DNA from: Micromonospora haikouensis
Lineage (GTDB): Bacteria; Actinomycetota; Actinomycetes; Mycobacteriales; Micromonosporaceae
NCBI RefSeq assembly: GCF_900091595.1
Contig: NZ_FMCW01000024.1
Span: forward strand, 62,001 to 126,000
DNA length: 64,000 nucleotides
Direction of reading: 5' to 3'
Positions 41,950 to 48,712 of the stretch are shown here, piece by piece. Positions within the stretch are counted from its first letter, which is position 1. Each line of letters starts with the position of its first letter. The position numbers were made by a program, and so were the translations under genes. The notes beneath the pieces are model-generated. The model worked only from the letters and a program-made list of their open reading frames with translations. It did not search any database and was not told the DNA's origin.

Positions 41950-43127
41950 CCGGCATCCGCCGGTTCACCCGGGTGCAACTCGCGCTGCTCGGCAGCGGGT
42001 TCCTCGTCAACCTGATCAACTTCTCGGTGTACCCGTACCTGGCGGTCCTGCTCCGCGACCGGATGAACCTGGGCATGGACCAGGTGGGTGTCATCCTCGG
42101 GCTCGCCACGTTCGTGCAGTTCGCCGGCGGGCTGCCGGGAGCGGCCCTCGCCGAGCGGCTCGGCCTCCAACGGTGCCTGCTCGCCGCGATGGTGCTGCAG
42201 ACGCTCGGCTCGCTGGGCTTCCTCGCCGGCGGCGCGTGGCCGGCGCTGACGATCGCCGCGCTGTTCCTGCGCTCGGCGGCCTCGGCGGTCTACTCGCCCA
42301 GCGTGCGGGGCTACACCGTGCTCGGCGCGACCCCGGACGAGCGGCCACGGCTGGTCTCCGCGAGCTATGCCACGGGCAACGTCGGCATCGCCCTCGGGCC
42401 GGTGGCGGGCGCGCTGTTCATCCACGACCCGACCGTGATGTTCGCCGTCGCCACCGTGCTGCACCTGGCGATGACGATCGGGCACGCCCTCCTGCCCCGG
42501 GAACGGCGAGCCGACCACGAGGTGGTCGAGCCGCTGCGCCGCGCGCTGCACGGGATCGCGGTGCTGCCGTTCGCCGTGACCGCCCTGACCCTCTACCTGC
42601 ACATGCACTTCTACCAGTACCTGTCGTCGTACGCCGAGGGCCGGGTGCCGGCCGTGTTCTACGGGGCGGCCATGATGGCGTACTCGCTGATCCTGGCCGT
42701 GATCCAGCCGCTGATCTCCCAGCGGGTCGAGCGGATGCGGTACCCGCACGCGATGGCCCTCGGCTTCGGTGGCCTGGCCGTCGGCATGCTCGCCTTCACC
42801 GGAGGCAACGCGATCGCGATCGCCGCCGGCGTCCTCGCCATCGGCGCGGGCAACTCCGTGCTCTTCCTCAAGAACACCCTCGAAGCGCTCGCCCGCACCG
42901 ACAGATCCCCCACGGTCGTCTTCGGCCAGCAGCGGCTTGCCGAAGGCGGCGGCGCGTTCCTCAGCGGCCTCGCGGGCGGGGGCCTCTACCAGCTGTTCGA
43001 GTCCGCCGGGAACCTCGCCGGCTTCTGGCTGGCCATCGCCGCCCAGTGCCTGCTGCTGCCACCGGTCGTGATCCTCGCGGACCGGATGCTCCGCCGCCCA
43101 GCACCCGAACCGACAGGGGTGTCATGA
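41946..43127 (+). CDS. MFS transporter (exporter of the ATP-grasp cluster)
   Basis: This 393-residue major-facilitator protein has about twelve hydrophobic segments in two halves and a cytoplasmic LAERLGLQRC motif-A-like loop. It is coupled at both ends, to the methyltransferase (GTGA) and the flavoprotein (ATGA). Together with the ABC importer it provides an export-import pair, as found in metallophore systems such as opine metallophores. The substrate is unknown. Confidence 0.88.
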   Translation: MTGIRRFTRVQLALLGSGFLVNLINFSVYPYLAVLLRDRMNLGMDQVGVILGLATFVQFAGGLPGAALAERLGLQRCLLAAMVLQTLGSLGFLAGGAWPALTIAALFLRSAASAVYSPSVRGYTVLGATPDERPRLVSASYATGNVGIALGPVAGALFIHDPTVMFAVATVLHLAMTIGHALLPRERRADHEVVEPLRRALHGIAVLPFAVTALTLYLHMHFYQYLSSYAEGRVPAVFYGAAMMAYSLILAVIQPLISQRVERMRYPHAMALGFGGLAVGMLAFTGGNAIAIAAGVLAIGAGNSVLFLKNTLEALARTDRSPTVVFGQQRLAEGGGAFLSGLAGGGLYQLFESAGNLAGFWLAIAAQCLLLPPVVILADRMLRRPAPEPTGVS

Positions 43128-44281
43128 ACCCGGCAGAAGCGATCACCACTGCCCACACCGTCGCCGAGCGGCTCCGCGCGGACGCCGTCGAGCGGGACCA
43201 CGCCAACCAGCCCCCGCACGCCGAGATCGACCTGCTGCGCGACAGCGGCCTACTCGCCCTCGACCCCGACGACCACCCCACCACACACGCCGTGACCCGG
43301 ATCGTGGCGGCCGTCGATGCGTCGATCGGTCACCTCCTCGGCTACCACTACCTGCACCTGTGGCGGGCCACGCTTTACGACAACGCCGAGCTGGCGACCT
43401 CGCTACGCCAGGAGGCCGCCGCCGGCCGGGTGTTCGTAGCCGCGGTCAGCAACCCACGCGACACCATCACGGCCACCACGACCAGCGACGGGCTCCGCGT
43501 CTCGGGTCGCGGCGCGTTCGCCACCGGCTGCGCCGTCGCCGACCGCCTGCTTGTCAGCGCGATCCGCGAGGACCACACGGCCCGCCTCGTCGTCGTCATG
43601 CACCGCGCTGGTGGCGGCCTCTCGCACCCTCCGGACTGGGACAACCTGGGCCAACGCCTGACGGCGAGCGGCAGCGTCGCCTTCGACGACGTCCGGGTCA
43701 GCCAGGGCGACGTGCTGGGCACCTTCCCGGCAGACGAAGACGAGTCCAGCCCTCGCCACCTACGCCTGTCCCTGGTGTCGCTGGCCTTCCAGGCAGTCCT
43801 CGCGCAGGTCCTCGTCGGCATCACTGCCGGCGCGATCGACGAGGCCGCCAGATACACCCGCGATCGTTCGCGCCCCTGGCCCGCGAGCGGAGTCGTGCGG
43901 GCCGTCGACGACCCGCACGTGCTCGCGGGCTACGGAGAGCTCGCCGCGACCCTGGATGCGGCCCGTCTCCTGGCCGACCACGCGACCCGCGCCCTCACCG
44001 AGGCCGACACCCGCGGCCCCGCCCTGACCCCGGCCGAACGCGGCCGGGCGGCACTGACCGTCTCCGCCGCGAAGGTCGTTTCCAGCCGACTGGCCACGGA
44101 GGCGACGAGCCGGATCTTCGAGTTCACCGGCGCGCGCGCAACGGCCCGCGCCACCGGCCTCGACCGGTTCTGGCGCGACGCCCGTACGCTCACCCTGCAC
44201 GATCCCGTCGCATACAAGGCCCAGGAACTCGGCGACCACCTACTCACCGGGCGGTATCCACGCATGACGGCATACAGCTGA
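43124..44281 (+). CDS. Acyl-CoA-dehydrogenase-fold flavoprotein (DszC-like monooxygenase candidate)
   Basis: This 385-residue protein has the acyl-CoA dehydrogenase fold. The N-terminal helical domain has LRDSGLLALDPD, the middle beta domain RVSGRGAFATGCAVAD and LTASGSVAFDDVRV, and the C-terminal helices AAKVVSSRLATEATSRIFEFTGARAT and FWRDARTLTLHDP. The FWRDARTLTLHD ending is typical of the flavin monooxygenase branch (DszC, SfnB) rather than beta-oxidation enzymes. It could N- or S-oxygenate the cluster product using a reductase encoded elsewhere. The ATG overlaps the MFS stop. Confidence 0.83.
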   Translation: MNPAEAITTAHTVAERLRADAVERDHANQPPHAEIDLLRDSGLLALDPDDHPTTHAVTRIVAAVDASIGHLLGYHYLHLWRATLYDNAELATSLRQEAAAGRVFVAAVSNPRDTITATTTSDGLRVSGRGAFATGCAVADRLLVSAIREDHTARLVVVMHRAGGGLSHPPDWDNLGQRLTASGSVAFDDVRVSQGDVLGTFPADEDESSPRHLRLSLVSLAFQAVLAQVLVGITAGAIDEAARYTRDRSRPWPASGVVRAVDDPHVLAGYGELAATLDAARLLADHATRALTEADTRGPALTPAERGRAALTVSAAKVVSSRLATEATSRIFEFTGARATARATGLDRFWRDARTLTLHDPVAYKAQELGDHLLTGRYPRMTAYS

Positions 44282-44620
44282 CCGCCCCCGGCATCCGGCT
44301 GCGGCCCGACAGAGCAGATCGCGGTGCGGAGCCGTGTCGGCGCGAGGCGTCCAGACCTGGTCATCGATATGTTCCGCGTGGGCGTCGAGGACGAGGAAGC
44401 CGTGGTGTCCCACATCGAGGTCATCACGAACAGCGGTAAACCCTGATGATCCGTCCCGAGCCGATTCGCCACCGAGCGCTACTGGGCGAGGCCGTGAAGG
44501 TGGTCGACCTTGTGTTGCAAGAAACGCACGAGGGTGCCCCCGCTCCCCACGACAGTCGCCGTCTTGTTGCAAGATAGTGGCAACAGCGAAGCTATGGCAG
44601 TATTACTGGAGGGGATCCTG
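44282..44620. other. Gap upstream of sod containing a Nur-like site
   Basis: No intact gene lies in these 339 bases. A plus-strand open segment ending at 44446 encodes a protein-like tail (VIDMFRVGVEDEEAVVSHIEV) without a recognisable start; it may be a gene remnant. The sod promoter region occupies the right end, with a Nur-like box at 44567-44583, an isolated TTGCAA half-site at 44515-44520 and the GGAGGGG ribosome site at 44608-44614. Confidence 0.45.
44567..44583. promoter_or_regulatory. Nur-like (nickel-responsive Fur-family) operator upstream of sod
   Basis: The site reads TTGCAA-N5-TGGCAA, one mismatch from the reported Streptomyces Nur box tTGCaa-N5-ttGCAA. It also forms a 6-base inverted repeat (TGTTGC/GCAACA). 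It lies 38 bases upstream of the sod start codon. In Streptomyces, Nur with nickel represses the iron superoxide dismutase gene sodF, so position and target agree. Confidence 0.6.
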
Positions 44621-45235
44621 ATGGCGGTCTACACCCTGCCCGACATGCCCTACGACTACGGTGCGCTGGAGCCGGCCATGTCCGGACAGATCCTTGAGCT
44701 GCACCACAGCAAGCACCACGCCGCGTACGTCAAGGGTGCCAACGACGGCCTCGAGCAGCTCGCCGAGGCCCGCGCCAAGGGCGACTTCGGCACCCTGGTC
44801 GGGCTGGAGAAGACGTTCGCGTTCAACCTGTCCGGCCACGTGCTGCACACCATCTTCTGGGGCAACCTGTCCCCGGACGGCGGCGACCGGCCCGATGGCG
44901 AACTGGCGGCGGCGATCGACGAGCACTTCGGTTCCTTCGACGCGTTCGCCGGGCAACTGTCCGCGGCGACCAAGAGCGTGCAGGGCTCCGGCTGGGGTGT
45001 GCTGGCCTGGGAGCCGCTCGGGCAGCGACTCATCGTCGAGCAGGTCTACGACCACCACGGCAACGTCGGCCAGGGCTCCACGCCGCTGCTGGTCTTCGAC
45101 GCCTGGGAGCACGCCTACTACCTGCAGTACAAGAATGTGCGCCCCGACTACGTCGACCGGCTGTGGAACCTGGTCAACTGGTCGGACGTGATCGCCCGCT
45201 TCGACGCCGCCCGCGCCACGAGCCCGAAGGTCTGA
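44621..45235 (+). CDS. sodF: Superoxide dismutase, Fe/Mn family (probably SodF)
   Basis: This 204-residue Fe/Mn-type superoxide dismutase converts superoxide to hydrogen peroxide and oxygen. The four metal ligands are present: His in LHHSKHHAAYV, His in FNLSGHVLHTIFW, and Asp and His in DAWEHAYYLQY. The ATG at 44621 follows GGAGGGG and gives the standard N-terminus; an upstream in-frame start would add 37 residues with no family similarity. The Nur-like box upstream suggests it is the iron enzyme repressed when nickel is plentiful. Fe or Mn use cannot be fixed from motifs alone. Confidence 0.93.
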   Translation: MAVYTLPDMPYDYGALEPAMSGQILELHHSKHHAAYVKGANDGLEQLAEARAKGDFGTLVGLEKTFAFNLSGHVLHTIFWGNLSPDGGDRPDGELAAAIDEHFGSFDAFAGQLSAATKSVQGSGWGVLAWEPLGQRLIVEQVYDHHGNVGQGSTPLLVFDAWEHAYYLQYKNVRPDYVDRLWNLVNWSDVIARFDAARATSPKV

Positions 45236-45240
45236 CCCGG

Positions 45241-45507
45241 GTGAGTGAAGCCACCCCCACGGCAGCGGAGCTGCTCCAACGCGCCGCCGGAGTCATCGCG
45301 GCCAAGCACCGCGGTGACCTCGTCGGCGCCGAGGAACTGCTCGCCGCGTTCCCCAGCGAGCAGGCCCGCACCCTCGGCTTCTACCTGCTGGCCGACCTCG
45401 CACTCGGATTGGTCCGCGCCCAGAGTGGCCAAGCCATGGACGATCTGGTCCGCGAACTGTCCCTGCTCGTGGCCGCCAGTGCAGGGAACCCGCCGGCTAC
45501 AGCATGA
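45241..45507 (+). CDS. Small conserved-looking hypothetical protein downstream of sod
   Basis: The GTG at 45241 lies 5 bases after the sod stop and opens an 88-residue frame. It is predicted as all-helical (TAAELLQRAAGVIAAKHRGDLVGAEELLAAF) and acidic, with no signal peptide or membrane segment. It resembles the small helical proteins often trailing catabolic or stress genes, but no family was recognised. Co-transcription with sod is likely. The ribosome site is weak. Confidence 0.55.
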   Translation: MSEATPTAAELLQRAAGVIAAKHRGDLVGAEELLAAFPSEQARTLGFYLLADLALGLVRAQSGQAMDDLVRELSLLVAASAGNPPATA

Positions 45508-45677
45508 CCGGGCTGGCGGTTTCACCTCGGCGACCCATGGTCGCCATGGTCCTGCAGGGCGGGCAGCCCGGTCCGTTGCTGCAGGCCCTGGACGGTATCA
45601 AGCAGGTTCTGGTGCTGGTCGTCGCGCGCACCACTGACCGGCCCCACCAACTACGTCTACGCACTGGCCTTCAGTAG
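45504..45677 (+). CDS. Possible 57-residue ORF coupled to the preceding gene
   Basis: The ATG at 45504 overlaps the preceding stop (ATGA). The frame encodes 57 residues with LLQALDGIKQVLVLVVARTT and ends at 45677, 21 bases inside the convergent carboxymuconolactone-decarboxylase-like gene. Coupling is the only support; no family is recognised. Confidence 0.35.
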   Translation: MTGLAVSPRRPMVAMVLQGGQPGPLLQALDGIKQVLVLVVARTTDRPHQLRLRTGLQ

Positions 45678-46067
45678 GACAGCAAGTGGCGCCGTGCTCA
45701 GGACGGTGGCCATGGCGACCGATGCCGCCGGCTGGCCGAGGTGGGCGGTCAGCAGCACCGTCAACTCGGCCAGGCCCTCTTCGGTGACGCCGGCGGCGCG
45801 TGCGGCGTTCAGGTAGGTGATCAGCCGGGCATCGACGACGTGTTGGCCGACGAGGGCGGCGATGACGGCGACGCTGCGGTCGCGGTCGGTCAGTCCCGTT
45901 CCGGACCATCCGGGTCCGCCGGCCGCGAGGAATGCCTCCCGGGCGTACTGTGCGCCGGCTCGCGCCGCGAGCGTGCTCTCGGCTTCGTCCTCGGGGACGC
46001 CGAGGTTGCGGGCGTACACGGCGCGGCCGGCGGTGATGCGGTCGGCCACGCTGTCGGAAGCGTTCAT
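45657..46067 (-). CDS. Carboxymuconolactone decarboxylase (AhpD-like fold) family protein
   Basis: This all-helical protein of 136 residues has ESTLAARAGAQYAREAFLAAGG, LTDRDRSVAVIAALVGQHV and YLNAARAAGVTEEGLAELTVLL, the pattern of the CMD family. The Cys-x-x-Cys of AhpD-type peroxidase partners is absent, and indeed there is no Cys at all, so a redox role is unlikely. The ATG overlaps the MarR stop (ATGA). It is last in a minus-strand operon behind a MarR gene, which may control it. Confidence 0.82.
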   Translation of the reverse strand: MNASDSVADRITAGRAVYARNLGVPEDEAESTLAARAGAQYAREAFLAAGGPGWSGTGLTDRDRSVAVIAALVGQHVVDARLITYLNAARAAGVTEEGLAELTVLLTAHLGQPAASVAMATVLSTAPLAVLLKASA

Positions 46068-46576
46068 ATGCACGATCCCGGGTCTTCGGCTGAGCCGATG
46101 ATGAGGTAGAGGGCCCGTCGCAGCTGTGCGACCTCGGCCGCCGGGATGGGCCGGACCGCGTCGGCCTCGCGAGCTTCGGCGCCGGCCGCGATCGCCGCGC
46201 GCGCCGCATCGCCCTTCGGGGTGATGGCGATGATGCGGGCCCGCCGGTCTCGTGGGTTGACGCGCCGTGAGACGAGTTCCATGCGCTCGAGCCGGTCGAT
46301 CTCCGCAGTGAGAGTCGTCTTGTCCATGCCGAGGGCTTGCCCGAGTTCGACCTGGGTGAGATCGGCGGTCTTGTGCAGAGCGCTGAGGACGATGTGGTCG
46401 CGCAGCGACAGGCCGTGGCGTTCTGCTTCCGCGCCGACGAGTGCGTGCATCCGCTGGGCCGCCCGGTGGAGCAGCCACGTGAGCTCGGAGTCGGGCCCTG
46501 GTCCCAGAGTGGGGCGCTGCGGTGCGTCGTCGTCGGTCGACGGCTCGGGGCGGCCCGGGGCGGGTGCGGCAGGCAT
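46064..46576 (-). CDS. MarR-family transcriptional regulator
   Basis: This 170-residue winged-helix protein has HALVGAEAERHGLSLRDHIVLSALH, TQVELGQALGMDKTTLTAEIDRLE (recognition helix) and VNPRDRRARIIAITPKG (wing with DRR). These are standard MarR marks. The ATG at 46576 is used; a GTG at 46582 overlapping the preceding stop as GTGA is equally possible and would add two residues. It probably regulates the downstream CMD-family gene and perhaps the truncated genes upstream. Confidence 0.9.
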   Translation of the reverse strand: MPAAPAPGRPEPSTDDDAPQRPTLGPGPDSELTWLLHRAAQRMHALVGAEAERHGLSLRDHIVLSALHKTADLTQVELGQALGMDKTTLTAEIDRLERMELVSRRVNPRDRRARIIAITPKGDAARAAIAAGAEAREADAVRPIPAAEVAQLRRALYLIIGSAEDPGSCI

Positions 46577-46578
46577 GG

Positions 46579-47100
46579 TCACAGTGTCACGCTCGGGAAC
46601 CGGGACGGCAGGAGCGGGATGCTGTCGTAGGCGGCGACATCGTGGGCCGGAACGACCTGCAACACGCGGCTGAGGGCGATGCTGCGCTGCAGGCCGACCC
46701 GGACGGTCCTGGCGTCGACATCGGCGACGCGGCGCATCAACCACGGGCGTTGCGCACCACGGGAGATGCCGTCCATCTGCCAGGTGAGGTCGCCGATGAA
46801 CGCATAACGCTTCCCGGTAGGCAGCGTGACGAACACGACGACGGAACCCGAGGTGTGCCCTGCGGCGAGGGCCACGACCACCGAGCCGTCTCCGTAAAAG
46901 TCGAAGCTCGCCGGAAAGCCGAGATACTCCGGGCCGTCGAAGGCGTACTCCCGGATCTCCATGCCTTGCGACACCGCGCGGAACACCCTGCCGTGCGAGT
47001 CGTCGGCGCCGTAGCGGTTTTCGGCCTCGTTGATCCACACCGGCACCCGCAGGGAGTCCAGGCCGCTGACGTGATCCCAGTGCACGTGCGTGACGAGCAC
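46579..47100 (-). pseudogene. Metallo-beta-lactamase-fold hydrolase lacking its N-terminus
   Basis: The 173-residue frame starts directly at LVTHVHWDHVSGL, the HxHxDH zinc motif. It continues with AAGHTSGSVVVF, the GDLTWQMD Asp and a final PAHD histidine. Complete members have roughly 80-100 residues before the HxHxDH motif, forming the first beta-sheet. Upstream codons lead straight into the truncated aldo/keto reductase gene, so the 5' part is gone. The zinc ligands are present but the fold is incomplete, so inactivity is likely. Confidence 0.75.
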
Positions 47101-47119
47101 GCCCAGGAGCCGGGACCGG

Positions 47120-47887
47120 TCATAGCAGCAGTGTGGCCGGGCTGTGCCCCAGCAGCCACGCCAGCCCGGCCTGGGCCGGGGTGATGCCGAGGCGTCGGGC
47201 GTGCGCGATGACCACCGGGTCGTCGGTGACGCTGGGCAGCCAGTCGAAGGCCGATCCGAGCGGGCAGTACGGCACCCAGGCGATGCCCTGTTCGGCGCAT
47301 TCGGTCAGCACGGCCTCCTGGCCGCGGGTGAGGACGTTGTACAGGTTCTGCACGCAGACGATGCCGGCCGGAAGGGCCTGCCGCAGTTGTGCGAGGCTGA
47401 CGTGGCTCAGGCCGATGCCGCCGATCTTCCCCTCGTTGCGTAGGGCGATCAGCTCGGCGAGCTGGCTGTCCAGGTCGACCACCTGGTCGCCGGTGACGGT
47501 GATGCCCGGCGGCGCGTCGGCCCGGCGAAGGTTGACCACGGCGAGGTGTCCGGTGCCGAGGGTGCGCAGGTTCTCCTCGACCGACGCGCGTAGCTGCGCC
47601 GGCTGCTGGGCGGCGACCAGTCGCTCGGTCGGGTGGGACACCGCGCCGACCTTGGTGACGATCCGCAGGCGGTCAGCGTACGGATGCAGAGCGGTCCTGA
47701 TCAGTTCGTTGACTGTGCCGTAGAACTGGGCCGTGTCGATGTGGTCGACGCCAAGTTCGACCGCGCGGCGCAGCACCGTGACGGCATCCGCGGGGTCGGC
47801 GCGTTCCAGCTGCATGGCGCCGAAGCCGACCCGCAGGACCTCGTGATCGCCCAGCTTTCCGTGCGCGTACACCTGCGATGTGGTCAT
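47120..47887 (-). CDS. Aldo/keto reductase, C-terminally truncated
   Basis: This 255-residue aldo/keto reductase has GFGAMQLERADP, DTAQFYG (catalytic Asp and Tyr), RIVTKVG (Lys), VNLRRAD in the position of the catalytic His, GGIGLSHVS, QNLYNVL and ITPAQAGLAWLLGHSP. The stop follows at SPATLLL, about 30 residues early, since homologues continue with PGT-S and a final helix that helps bind NADPH. The truncation coincides with the missing start of the MBL gene, so one deletion probably removed both ends. The promoter side with twin operators is intact. Confidence 0.85.
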   Translation of the reverse strand: MTTSQVYAHGKLGDHEVLRVGFGAMQLERADPADAVTVLRRAVELGVDHIDTAQFYGTVNELIRTALHPYADRLRIVTKVGAVSHPTERLVAAQQPAQLRASVEENLRTLGTGHLAVVNLRRADAPPGITVTGDQVVDLDSQLAELIALRNEGKIGGIGLSHVSLAQLRQALPAGIVCVQNLYNVLTRGQEAVLTECAEQGIAWVPYCPLGSAFDWLPSVTDDPVVIAHARRLGITPAQAGLAWLLGHSPATLLL

Positions 47888-47916
47888 GGGTGTGGACCTC
47901 CCGATGCGATGACCGC

Positions 47917-47977
47917 AAGCGGAATCGGTTCCGCTTGTCTCAGCTCGACCCTGGCATAAGCGGAAGCGATTCCGCTT
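47917..47977. promoter_or_regulatory. Twin palindromic operators between AKR and TetR genes
   Basis: Two palindromes, AAGCGGAA-N4-TTCCGCTT, lie at 47917-47936 and 47958-47977. The second extends to ATAAGCGGAA-N4-TTCCGCTTAT (47956-47979). They sit in the 101-base divergent space, one nearer each gene, 41 bases centre to centre (about four helical turns). They are almost certainly the binding sites of the adjacent TetR regulator controlling both directions. Confidence 0.85.
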
Positions 47978-47988
47978 ATGAGGTGATC

Positions 47989-48564
47989 ATGGTTTCCGAG
48001 ATCGAGCGACGCCCCGGCGCGCGCAGGGACGCCCAGCGCAACCGGCAGCGCATCATCGAGGCCGCCAAGCGCGCCCTCACCACCGGTCCGGACCCTGTCA
48101 AGATCGAGACCATCGCCCGCGAGGCGGGAGTCGGCGTCGGCACGCTCTACCGGAACTTCCCGTCCCGGGAAGCCTTGGTCGAGGAGGTCTACCGCAGCGA
48201 ACTCACCCACCTCTGCGCCGTCGCCGCGCAACTGGTGGCCGACCACCAGCCAGCCGATGCCATGCGCGAATGGATGCGCTGCTACCAGGACTTCGTCGCC
48301 ACCAAACACGGCATGGCCGAAGCCCTACGCGCGGTGATCGCCAGCGGTGCGATCAACTCCGGCCAGACCCGCGAACACCTCGACGGCGCCATCGCCACCA
48401 TCCTCGACGCCGGCCGAACCGACGGCAGCCTGCGTGCCGACGTCCAACCGGCCGACGTGTCCGCCAGCATGGCCGGCATCATGCTGACCGCCGCCGACAT
48501 CGACCAGGCCAGCCGGATGCTGCAACTCCTCGTCGACGGCCTACTCGCCCGTGACCCCTCCTGA
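47989..48564 (+). CDS. TetR-family transcriptional regulator
   Basis: This 191-residue protein has a TetR DNA-binding domain (RQRIIEAAKRAL, IETIAREAGVGVGTLYRNFPSREALVEEVY) and a C-terminal ligand domain with the SBP56/TetR_C-like pattern (QTREHLDGAIATILDAGR). The ATG at 47989 lies 10 bases after the second palindrome, so binding there would block its own expression. It is divergent from the aldo/keto reductase gene, the presumed target. Confidence 0.92.
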   Translation: MVSEIERRPGARRDAQRNRQRIIEAAKRALTTGPDPVKIETIAREAGVGVGTLYRNFPSREALVEEVYRSELTHLCAVAAQLVADHQPADAMREWMRCYQDFVATKHGMAEALRAVIASGAINSGQTREHLDGAIATILDAGRTDGSLRADVQPADVSASMAGIMLTAADIDQASRMLQLLVDGLLARDPS

Positions 48565-48712
48565 AGGGTCTACCCCAGGGCCTACCTGCCTGAAGAGGCG
48601 ACGCACTCTTCCGCCGCGATGCGATCCGCGCGCTGCGGCGGCGACGCCTGCCCGAGCAGAGGGCCGAGGTCGGCCAGGGGCCGACGGACAACGACGGGCG
48701 CGTGAGGTACGG

